From the NCBI GenBank assembly GCA_938049125.1, contig CALICR010000116.1, positions 1 to 5,445 on the forward strand: a stretch of 5,445 nt of DNA. Reading direction: 5' to 3'. Below, piece by piece: positions 1 to 5,191 of the stretch (position 1 is the first letter of the stretch; the number at the start of each line of letters is the position of its first letter). The notes beneath the pieces are model-generated. The model made no database searches. It was not told the DNA's origin and saw nothing but the letters and a program-made list of their open reading frames with translations. The DNA is from an uncultured Clostridia bacterium (GTDB lineage: Bacteria; Bacillota; Clostridia; Oscillospirales; Oscillospiraceae). The position numbers and the translations under genes were made by a program.

Positions 1-767
1 CCGCCATTGAGAGCGGCTGGGTCAAGAGCGTTACCGCCTTCGGCGGTGAGCTGGGCATGGAGGAGTACATCCGCCATCGCTCCGATATCTTCTGCACGGG
101 CCGCGACGGCTCCCTGCGCTCCAACCGGACGCTGACCCAGCTGGCGGGCCTCTACGGCACGGACCTTTTCATCGGCTCCACGCTCCAGATCGACGGCCTC
201 GGCAACTCCTCCACGGTGACGAACGGCCGCCTCTCCGGCTTCGGCGGCGCGCCGAACATGGGCAGCGACCCAAAGGGACGCCGCCATTCCACTCAGGCCT
301 GGCAGGCCATGAAGCAGGGCGACGATCCCCTGGGCAAGGGCCGCAAGCTGGTGGTCCAGGCCGTCGAGACCTTCGGCAGCGGCGTGACGCCGGTGTTCGT
401 CGAGAAGCTGGACGCCATCGACATCGGAAAGCAGGCGGGCCTCGCCAATGCGCCGGTCATGATCTACGGCGACGACGTCACCCACGTGGTCACGGAGCAG
501 GGCATCGCCTACCTCTATCTCACGAACGACCTTGCCGCCCGTCGGAAGGCCCTCCAGGCCATCGCGGGCGTGACGCCCTTCGGCCGCCTCATCTCCAAGG
601 AGGAGACGGACGCGCTGCGGCGCGCGGGCCTCGTGGCCTTCCCGGAGGACCTGGGCATCGCCGTGACGGACGCCAAGCGGAGCCTGCTGGCGGCGCAGAA
701 TATGGAGCAACTCGTCGAATGGTCGGACGGCCTGTACCGGCCCCCGGTCCAGTTCAAGAGCTGGTAA
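1..767 (+). CDS. mdcA: Malonate decarboxylase alpha subunit MdcA (acetyl-/malonyl-S-ACP transferase), C-terminal part
   Basis: Partial: the frame is open from base 3, so the last 254 residues are present, a little under half of the roughly 550 usual for the family. MdcA swaps the acyl group on the carrier protein, giving malonyl-S-ACP and acetate from acetyl-S-ACP and malonate in the cytosolic decarboxylase complex. Recognisable family blocks, in order, are GRDGSLRSNRTL, QLAGLYGTDLFIGSTLQIDG, GNSSTVTNGRLSGFGGAPNMG, DPKGRRHST, GRKLVVQAVETF, KQAGLANAPVMIYGDDVTHV and TEQGIAYLYLTNDLAARRKA. The GGAPNMG/GRRHS and DDVTHVVTE blocks separate it from citrate lyase CitF. It is the first gene visible in the operon; mdcC begins 13 nt after its TAA stop. 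No frameshift is seen. The identification is from remembered family sequence and is strong, supported by the neighbouring mdc genes. Confidence 0.95.
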   Translation, partial: AIESGWVKSVTAFGGELGMEEYIRHRSDIFCTGRDGSLRSNRTLTQLAGLYGTDLFIGSTLQIDGLGNSSTVTNGRLSGFGGAPNMGSDPKGRRHSTQAWQAMKQGDDPLGKGRKLVVQAVETFGSGVTPVFVEKLDAIDIGKQAGLANAPVMIYGDDVTHVVTEQGIAYLYLTNDLAARRKALQAIAGVTPFGRLISKEETDALRRAGLVAFPEDLGIAVTDAKRSLLAAQNMEQLVEWSDGLYRPPVQFKSW

Positions 768-772
768 GGAGG
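767..772 (+). promoter_or_regulatory. Ribosome binding site of mdcC
   Basis: AGGAGG lies 8 nt before the ATG at 781, and its first base is the last base of the mdcA stop codon (TAAGGAGG). This fixes the mdcC start and makes re-initiation by ribosomes finishing mdcA likely. Confidence 0.85.
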
Positions 773-780
773 AGCCTGAC

Positions 781-1080
781 ATGGAACAGCTGAGATTTGA
801 ATTTGACGCGTCGGAGACCCTGGCGCGGCGCGCCCAGGTGGGCGTCGTCGGCTCCGGCAATCTGGAAGTTCTGATGGAGCCTGCCGCAGCGGGCAAGGCC
901 ACCGTGGACGTGACCACGAGCCAGGACGGCAACGGGGAGATCTGGAGCTGCGTGCTCCAGCGCTTCTTCGAGGCGCATCCGGTCTGCGCCGCGGTGGAGA
1001 TCAACGATTTCGGTGCGACGCCGGGCGTGGTGACGCTCCGGCTGATGCAGGCATGGGAGGCGTGCGCACATGAGGATTGA
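781..1080 (+). CDS. mdcC: Malonate decarboxylase acyl-carrier protein MdcC (delta subunit)
   Basis: This 99-residue protein is the usual MdcC length. MdcC is the acyl carrier of the decarboxylase: a 2'-(5''-phosphoribosyl)-3'-dephospho-CoA arm on a serine holds acetyl or malonyl while MdcA and MdcD/E act on it. The N-terminus fits the family, and the VGVVGSGNLEVLMEP block (residues 20-34) contains the expected attachment serine, Ser25, the same position known for Klebsiella pneumoniae MdcC. Later blocks include AAVEINDFGATPGVVTLRLMQA (split here as AAVEINDFGATPG and VVTLRLMQA), the conserved C-terminal strand region. The ATG at 781 is set by the strong upstream ribosome binding site. The 3' end overlaps the start of the mdcD-mdcE fusion by 11 nt, which suggests translational coupling. 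It is not an ordinary 4'-phosphopantetheine ACP: the DSL motif is absent. Confidence 0.96.
   Translation: MEQLRFEFDASETLARRAQVGVVGSGNLEVLMEPAAAGKATVDVTTSQDGNGEIWSCVLQRFFEAHPVCAAVEINDFGATPGVVTLRLMQAWEACAHED
1055..1060 (+). promoter_or_regulatory. Ribosome binding site of the mdcD-mdcE fusion
   Basis: GGGAGG inside the 3' end of mdcC lies 9 nt before the ATG at 1070. It supports the overlapping start inside mdcC (ATGAGGATTGA shared by both genes). Confidence 0.7.
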
Positions 1081-2683
1081 ACAGAGTTTTACGGAGCTGT
1101 CCGCCCGGGAACGGGCCTTTGCGCTGCTGGATGCGGGCAGCGCCCGGGAGCTGCTCGGGCCCTTTGCCCATCTGAAGTCCCCGCACCTGCTGGGCCAGGG
1201 CATCGTGGCCCAGAATGACGACGGCATGATCGTCGTCCGCGGCGCCTTCCGCGGCGCCGACGCCGTGGTCATCGCCATGGAGGGCAAATTCCAGGGCGGC
1301 GGCATCGGCGAGATCGCCGGAGCCAAGTTCGCCGCGGCGCTGGAGCTGGTGCTGGCGGAGAATCAGGCGGGCCGGAAGGTCCAGCCCATCATCGTCATGG
1401 ACACCGGCGGCGTGCGGCTCCAGGAGGCCAACCTGGGTCTGCTGGCCATTGCGGAGATCCAGGACCTGCTGGTGCAGGTGCGCAGTTTCGTGCCGGTCAT
1501 CGCGCTGATTCCCGGTAAGGTGGGCTGCTTCGGCGGCATGTCCATGACCAGCGGCCTGTTCAGCTACCTCATCATGACCAGAGAGGGGCGTCTGACGCTG
1601 AACGGCCCCGAGGTCATCGAGCAGGAGGCGGGCCGCGGCGAGTGGGATTCCTCGGACAAGGCCTTCACCTACCGCACCATCGGCGGTGCGCACCGGGTCG
1701 AGCAGGGCCTGGCGGACGTACTCGTCCATGATTCCCTGCGCGAGATGCAGGAGGCCGTGGCCGCCTGCATGGAGAAGGGCATCCCCGCCCACCGCAGCAC
1801 GATGCTGGAGCACTACCGCGCCCTGGTGGACGCGGCGGCCCCGGGTCCCGCGGCGGGCCAGACCGCCCCGGCCCACAGCCGCGGCCGCGTCTGGTTCGAG
1901 GCGCTGACGAAGGGCGGAACCCCCGTCGAGACCACCGTCGGGTCCGTGCTGGCGGCGGACATCACCGTGGGCGGTAAGCCCTGCCGCGTCATCGCCGTGG
2001 TGCCGGACGCGAATACGGCCTATCCCCGGACGGTCAAGGGCGAGGTGGGCCTCCAGCAGGGCTGGGAGCTGGCCCGTATCGTCCGCGCCACCATGGAGGA
2101 GGACAAGGACAAGGCGGAAAAGCGTGCCATCACCGCGCTGGTGGACGTGCCGAGCCAGGCCTACGGCTACCGCGAGGAGTACAACGGCATCTTCCTGAGC
2201 TGCGCCGCCTCGGTCAACGCCTATGCGGACGCGCGGCACGCCGGGCATCCGGTGGTGACCTTCATCGTCGGCAACGCCATTTCCGGCGCGTTCCTGGCCC
2301 ACGGCCTCCAGGGCAGCTATATGCTCTCCCTGGATGACGAAACCATCACGGTCCACGCCATGTCCAAGAAGTCCGCGGCGCGCATCACGAAGCGCTCCAT
2401 CGCCGACATGGACGACGCGGCGGATAAGGTGGCGGCCATCGCCTATGACATTCATTCCTTCAACCGGCTCGGCGCCGTCAACAAGCTGCTCTGCTTTGCG
2501 GATCACGACCATCCGACCGACGCCGACGCCGAGGCCGTGAAGCAGGAGCTGGCCGCGGGCGCCGCGGCGTCCCGGAGCTGGGGCAACCGCCTGAGCTACC
2601 GGCTCGAGACCCCGAACGGCGCGGATTACCGGCGCCTCTCCGCCGAGGTGCGCCGCAGAATGCGGGAAGCCTGGAATGGCTGA
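1070..2683 (+). CDS. mdcDE: Fused malonate decarboxylase beta-gamma subunit (MdcD-MdcE), malonyl-S-ACP decarboxylase
   Basis: One 537-residue frame carries two subunits that are separate genes in the classical Klebsiella and Pseudomonas operons (each about 270 residues). Residues 1-252 match MdcD: SFTELSARERAFALLDAG near the N-terminus, then EGKFQGGGIGEIAGAK (71-86), DTGGVRLQEANLGL (111-124), VGCFGGMSMTSGLFSYL (151-167) and LNGPEVIEQEAG (177-188). Residues 271-537 match MdcE: RGRVWFEALTKG (271-282), VDVPSQAYGYREEYNGI (358-374), VGNAISGAFLAHGLQG (400-415) and the HAMSKKSAARITKRS block (429-443). An Ala/Pro/Gly-rich stretch, about residues 254-270, joins them. Both halves have the crotonase-like fold of carboxyltransferases and together decarboxylate malonyl-S-ACP to acetyl-S-ACP, without biotin. 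I see no ribosome binding site or ATG at the junction; an in-frame GTG at 1826 lacks one. The 3' end overlaps mdcG by 8 nt. Both identifications are firm. Confidence 0.95.
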   Translation: MRIEQSFTELSARERAFALLDAGSARELLGPFAHLKSPHLLGQGIVAQNDDGMIVVRGAFRGADAVVIAMEGKFQGGGIGEIAGAKFAAALELVLAENQAGRKVQPIIVMDTGGVRLQEANLGLLAIAEIQDLLVQVRSFVPVIALIPGKVGCFGGMSMTSGLFSYLIMTREGRLTLNGPEVIEQEAGRGEWDSSDKAFTYRTIGGAHRVEQGLADVLVHDSLREMQEAVAACMEKGIPAHRSTMLEHYRALVDAAAPGPAAGQTAPAHSRGRVWFEALTKGGTPVETTVGSVLAADITVGGKPCRVIAVVPDANTAYPRTVKGEVGLQQGWELARIVRATMEEDKDKAEKRAITALVDVPSQAYGYREEYNGIFLSCAASVNAYADARHAGHPVVTFIVGNAISGAFLAHGLQGSYMLSLDDETITVHAMSKKSAARITKRSIADMDDAADKVAAIAYDIHSFNRLGAVNKLLCFADHDHPTDADAEAVKQELAAGAAASRSWGNRLSYRLETPNGADYRRLSAEVRRRMREAWNG

Positions 2684-3302
2684 GTTCCGCGTTTACGATT
2701 TACTGAAGATCACAGAGGGGCAGAGTCCGGCCTTTGACCGGGCGCTGCCCCCCTGGGCGTCCCGGATGCTGGCCTGCGCGCCCTATGCCGTGGTCCGGCG
2801 GGGCCGGGAGGCGGCGGGCATCCCCGTCGGCCTCCGCGGGGCGGAGAAGTCCCAGCGCTTCGCCTGCGCCCTGCGGCCAGAAGCGGCGGCGGACATCAGG
2901 ACGCCGGAGGAGCTGCTGCGCGCGTTGCTCTGCGGCGAGGCGGGCAGCGCGGTCTGGGCGGCGGCGTTCCGGCCCCTCCGGGCGGAGCTGCTGGAGCCGG
3001 GGCGCGCCTTTTCCGGCGTCCGGAGCCTCGGCGTCACCGGGAGCCTCAGCTTTGAGCTGGCCTCCGGCTGCGCCGTCACGACGGAGACGAGCGACATCGA
3101 TCTCCTGGTGCGGGTGGACACGGCGCAGTTTGACCGGGCCGCGGCCCGGGACCTGCTCGGGGCGTTCCGGTGGCTTGGGCGGCGAGTGGACGCAGTGCTC
3201 GAGACGCCCAATGGCTGGACGGCGCTGGCGGAATACGCCTCGGACGCGCCGGAATTTCTGCAAAAGACAAGGGACGGCTGCCGTCTGACGGACCGGCTCT
3301 AG
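2676..3302 (+). CDS. mdcG: MdcG, phosphoribosyl-dephospho-CoA transferase (holo-ACP synthase of malonate decarboxylase)
   Basis: MdcG transfers the phosphoribosyl-dephospho-CoA group from its triphosphate precursor (made by MdcB) to the MdcC serine, activating the carrier. The 208 residues are about the usual length. The nucleotidyltransferase signature is visible: GVTGSLSFELASG (119-131) followed by TSDIDLLV (138-145), with Asp140 and Asp142 as the expected metal-binding pair; the equivalent aspartate pair is essential in the Klebsiella enzyme. The C-terminal LETPNGWTALAEYA (175-188) is also typical. The N-terminal third (PPWASRMLACAPYAVVRRG) is more variable but retains family character. 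The ATG at 2676 overlaps the fusion gene's stop by 8 nt (ATGGCTGA); a weak GGGAAG lies 6 nt upstream, so coupling to upstream translation is likely. It is placed directly before mdcH, as in known mdc operons. Confidence 0.92.
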   Translation: MAEFRVYDLLKITEGQSPAFDRALPPWASRMLACAPYAVVRRGREAAGIPVGLRGAEKSQRFACALRPEAAADIRTPEELLRALLCGEAGSAVWAAAFRPLRAELLEPGRAFSGVRSLGVTGSLSFELASGCAVTTETSDIDLLVRVDTAQFDRAAARDLLGAFRWLGRRVDAVLETPNGWTALAEYASDAPEFLQKTRDGCRLTDRL

Positions 3303-3306
3303 GAGG
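3301..3306 (+). promoter_or_regulatory. Ribosome binding site of mdcH, overlapping the mdcG stop
   Basis: AGGAGG begins inside the TAG stop codon of mdcG (3300-3302) and lies 7 nt before the ATG at 3314. It decides the mdcH start against the longer in-frame starts upstream, such as 3170, that would run inside mdcG. Confidence 0.88.
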
Positions 3307-3313
3307 AAAGCGC

Positions 3314-4201
3314 ATGGAAGCGGCATTTTTGTACACGGGCCAGGGCTGGCAGTATCCGGGGATGCTCCGGGACGTGCCGGACTCGGCGGAGAAGCGCCTG
3401 CGCTTCGAGGAGGCCGGGGACGTCCTCGGGCGGCGCATCACGGATCTGGACGCGGCGGAGACCATGGACTCCAACGAGAACGTCCAGCTCTGCATCTTCC
3501 TGGCGGAGACGGTGCTGACGGCGGCGGCGCGGGAGCGCTGCGGCTGCCTTGTGACCTCGGGCCACTCCATCGGCAGCTTTGCCGCCGCCGTGGCCTCCGG
3601 GGCCGTTTCCTTCGCCGACGCCCTGCGGCTCGTCGAGGCCCGGGGCCGGACCATGGAGGCGCTGTTCTCCGCGGGCTACGGGATGCTGGCAGTCCACGGG
3701 CTGACGCACAGCCTGTCGGATGCTGTGCTGGCGGAGTTCTGCGCGGAAAATCCCGGCGCGGAGGTCTATGCGGCGGCGCGGAATGAAGAGCTTCAATGCG
3801 TTTATTCCGGGCGGCGCGGCGACCTTGCGGACTTCCGGGGCTTTATGCAGAAGCGCTATCCGGTGCGGTGCCAGCTGCTCCGCGTCAAGGTGCCGTCCCA
3901 CTGCGTGCTCATGCGCCCGGTGTCGGAGCTGCTGGAGCGGCTGACCGGGAAGATGGCCTGGCACGCCCTGCGCACGCCCTACCTTGCCAACAGCACCGGC
4001 GACCGCGTCTGGCGGCCCGAGCCGGTGCGGCGCGACCTCATCGACGGTGTGTCCCGGACCGTCCGCTGGTACGACGGCGTGTCCATGATGCAGGAGCTGG
4101 GCGTGGAGCGCTTCGTGGAGATCAGCCTCGACGGGACGCTGACCGCCATCGGCCGCCGCTGCGCCCCGGAGCTGCAATGGCTCCGGCTCGATCAGCTCTG
4201 A
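3314..4201 (+). CDS. mdcH: MdcH, malonyl-CoA:ACP transacylase of malonate decarboxylase
   Basis: MdcH loads malonyl from malonyl-CoA onto holo-MdcC, priming the carrier so the acetyl/malonyl cycle can run. The 295 residues have the FabD-type acyltransferase layout: TGQGWQYPGM at residues 8-17 (oxyanion-hole Gln10), the nucleophile elbow GHSIG at 83-87 with Ser85, the carboxylate-binding arginine Arg110 in VEARGRTMEAL (107-117), and the catalytic His196 in VPSHCVLM (193-200), followed by LANSTGD (224-230) and the C-terminal VEISLDGTLTAI. The start at 3314 is chosen because the GQG block sits 8-10 residues into FabD-like proteins and an ideal ribosome binding site precedes it. It is the last gene of the operon, with a hairpin beginning immediately after its TGA. 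A housekeeping FabD is the alternative, but the mdc context and divergence favour MdcH. Confidence 0.93.
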   Translation: MEAAFLYTGQGWQYPGMLRDVPDSAEKRLRFEEAGDVLGRRITDLDAAETMDSNENVQLCIFLAETVLTAAARERCGCLVTSGHSIGSFAAAVASGAVSFADALRLVEARGRTMEALFSAGYGMLAVHGLTHSLSDAVLAEFCAENPGAEVYAAARNEELQCVYSGRRGDLADFRGFMQKRYPVRCQLLRVKVPSHCVLMRPVSELLERLTGKMAWHALRTPYLANSTGDRVWRPEPVRRDLIDGVSRTVRWYDGVSMMQELGVERFVEISLDGTLTAIGRRCAPELQWLRLDQL

Positions 4202-4240
4202 AAAAACGCCTCCGCACGGTGCTTCGTGCGGAGGCGTTCT
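4201..4240. terminator. Bidirectional intrinsic terminator between mdcH and the convergent minus-strand unit
   Basis: A perfect 13-bp stem (4205-4217 with 4226-4238, arms AACGCCTCCGCAC and GTGCGGAGGCGTT) closes an 8-nt loop. Read on the minus strand it is followed by T6 (4206-4201), an excellent terminator for the two minus-strand genes. On the plus strand the tail is only TTCTGTGTCT, so termination of the mdc transcript is plausible but weaker. The A-tract overlaps the last base of the mdcH stop codon. Confidence 0.88.
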
Positions 4241-4254
4241 GTGTCTATGCGGGC

Positions 4255-4497
4255 TTATTTGCGGCGGGTGAGCATGTAAATGCCGGAGAAAAAGGACAGG
4301 ACCGTGACCACGACGCAGGCGACCCTGGTCACCGTGAGAACGTCGTTCCAGTTGAGCGCGGCCAGAATGATCCAGAGGACGCCCTGGACCAGAAAGATCG
4401 GGCCGGTAATCTGCGGGTTCGCCCTGCCCCTGCGGCGGAAGAGGATAAGCGCGAGATAGCTGAGCGTGATGATCGCCATGAGAATGTAAGTCACCAT
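4255..4497 (-). CDS. Small membrane protein with three predicted helices, function unknown
   Basis: This 80-residue protein is not one I can name. Three hydrophobic segments are clear: about residues 4-20, 31-50 and 55-76. The basic cluster RRRGR (21-25) lies between helices 1 and 2, and the C-terminus ends in RRK; by the positive-inside rule this suggests an outside N-terminus and a cytoplasmic C-terminus. No signal peptide cleavage site or known motif is evident. The ATG at 4497 has an AGAGGA ribosome binding site (4505-4510) 7 nt upstream, directly abutting the stop codon of the preceding minus-strand gene, so the two are very probably co-transcribed. The stop at 4255 is followed 16 nt later by the bidirectional terminator. 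High hydrophobicity and good initiation signals argue it is real, even though it is short. Confidence 0.8.
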   Translation of the reverse strand: MVTYILMAIITLSYLALILFRRRGRANPQITGPIFLVQGVLWIILAALNWNDVLTVTRVACVVVTVLSFFSGIYMLTRRK

Positions 4498-4510
4498 CGA
4501 TGCTTCCTCT

Positions 4511-5089
4511 TTACGCGTCAGTCAGGTGTATGAGGTCCGGAAAGGCCCAGCGCAGGAAATGACGGTACTCCGGGTGAGCCTCGGCGGCGACGTACTCGGC
4601 AGGGATGGTTTCCCGGAGCCAGCGGTGCTGGGCGGGGGAGCTGTCTTCATAGCGAAGGACCGCCAGCAGGCCGCGGCGCTCTGCTTCGAGGATTGCTTCA
4701 TAGGCGTCCGGCACGAACTCCGGCTCGCCCACGTCTACGGGGACGGCGCTGGCGGCGGCGTCCGGGATGTGCAGCGGGAAGTCGGATTCCGGAATCGTCT
4801 CCGCGGCGTAAATGTACCCGGACACGCCCGCGTAGGTCCGTCGGAGCGCGTCGGGGTAGTATTCCTCGAGCCGCAGCCGCCCGTTTCCGTCGAAACCGTA
4901 AGGCCCCCACTTCTGCCAAGGGCCGTCCCAGGCGAAGCCCGTCTCCCGGCAGCATCGCTCGACGGCGTTGCTGAGGTAGACGAGGACGTTTTCCCGCTTT
5001 TTGGAGAAGTAGACCAGCGGCACGCCGTGGTTCGAACTGCGCGGCTCCAGCCGGTGAAGTCCGGGCACGGGCGAGGCGTGGTAAAACAT
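4511..5089 (-). CDS. Conserved protein of unknown function, possible ADP-ribosyltransferase-like N-terminus
   Basis: The 192-residue soluble protein has no signal peptide or membrane segment. I recall close relatives annotated only as hypothetical in Bacillota, and know no established function. Distinctive blocks are MFYHASPVPGLHRLEP at the start, HGVPLVYFSKKRENVLVYLS (21-40), the Trp/Gly-rich WDGPWQKWGPYGFDGNGRL (54-72), LEEYYPD (74-80), GVSGYIYAAE (88-97), VPDAYEAILEAERRGLL (126-142) and EYRHFLRW (174-181). The YHAS, then VYFS, spacing resembles the His and Tyr motifs of H-Y-type ADP-ribosyltransferase folds such as Arr; this is a weak, pattern-based inference. The ATG at 5089 is preceded by an AAAGGGGG-type ribosome binding site (5097-5104) and a promoter. 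It is the first gene of a two-gene unit with the small membrane protein 13 nt downstream. Genuine coding is supported by its block structure and convergent terminator. Confidence 0.85.
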   Translation of the reverse strand: MFYHASPVPGLHRLEPRSSNHGVPLVYFSKKRENVLVYLSNAVERCCRETGFAWDGPWQKWGPYGFDGNGRLRLEEYYPDALRRTYAGVSGYIYAAETIPESDFPLHIPDAAASAVPVDVGEPEFVPDAYEAILEAERRGLLAVLRYEDSSPAQHRWLRETIPAEYVAAEAHPEYRHFLRWAFPDLIHLTDA

Positions 5090-5112
5090 GGCGCGGCCCC
5101 CTTTCTGCCTCT

Positions 5113-5141
5113 ATCCTAGTATAATAATCCGACTGGGTCAA
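5113..5141 (-). promoter_or_regulatory. Sigma-A-type promoter for the two-gene minus-strand unit
   Basis: On the minus strand, TTGACC (5141-5136) and TAGGAT (5118-5113) are separated by exactly 17 nt and lie upstream of the gene starting at 5089. The region is AT-rich compared with its surroundings. The -35 matches 5 of 6 consensus bases and the -10 matches 4 of 6. An overlapping TATACT could be an alternative -10 but has no good -35. Predicted from sequence only. Confidence 0.65.
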
Positions 5142-5152
5142 GCAATCAAACG

Positions 5153-5191
5153 GCGGCGGAGCACAAAAACCGTGCTCCGCCGCAATTTTTT
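5153..5191. terminator. Hairpin terminator downstream of the aminotransferase gene
   Basis: A perfect 12-bp GC-rich stem (5153-5164 with 5172-5183) closes a 7-nt loop AAAAACC. It starts 7 nt past the minus-strand TGA stop of the aminotransferase gene and so should end that transcript, although its minus-strand tail (CGTTTGATTG) is T-poor. On the plus strand it is followed by AA then T6 (5186-5191), so it would also stop transcription entering the aminotransferase gene from the left. It lies directly upstream of the promoter at 5141-5113. Confidence 0.8.

Noticed and set aside
781..1080. Citrate lyase carrier (CitD) or ordinary ACP
   Set aside because: The serine context VGSGNLEVL and the flanking mdc genes fit MdcC; there is no DSL phosphopantetheine motif and no citE/citF neighbour.
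1001..2512. Long open frame (503 codons) on the minus strand opposite mdcC and mdcD-mdcE
   Set aside because: It is a by-product of GC-rich codon use in the sense genes. Its translation is rich in His, Gly, Arg and Ala with no recognisable domain, and it lies opposite firmly identified genes.
1070..2683. Annotation of the fusion as acetyl-CoA carboxylase carboxyltransferase or a sodium-pumping biotin-dependent malonate decarboxylase
   Set aside because: The halves share the carboxyltransferase fold, but the blocks are specific to MdcD and MdcE, and the neighbours MdcA, MdcC, MdcG and MdcH define the biotin-independent system; no biotin carrier lysine motif is present.
3170..3313. Longer start for mdcH within mdcG
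   Set aside because: The extra 48 residues do not resemble the FabD/MdcH family, overlap mdcG, and lack a ribosome binding site, whereas the ATG at 3314 has AGGAGG at ideal spacing and places the GQG block correctly.
3299..4177. Minus-strand open frame opposite mdcH (292 codons), and similar ones opposite mdcG
   Set aside because: Low-complexity Ala/Arg/His-rich translations without domains, opposite genes with clear catalytic motifs; shadows of codon bias.
4526..5119. Plus-strand frame of 197 codons and a second minus-strand frame (4698-5141) over the unknown gene
   Set aside because: The minus-strand frame 4511-5089 has well-defined conserved-looking blocks, a ribosome binding site and a promoter; the overlapping frames translate to Arg/Pro/Val-rich sequence with none of these.
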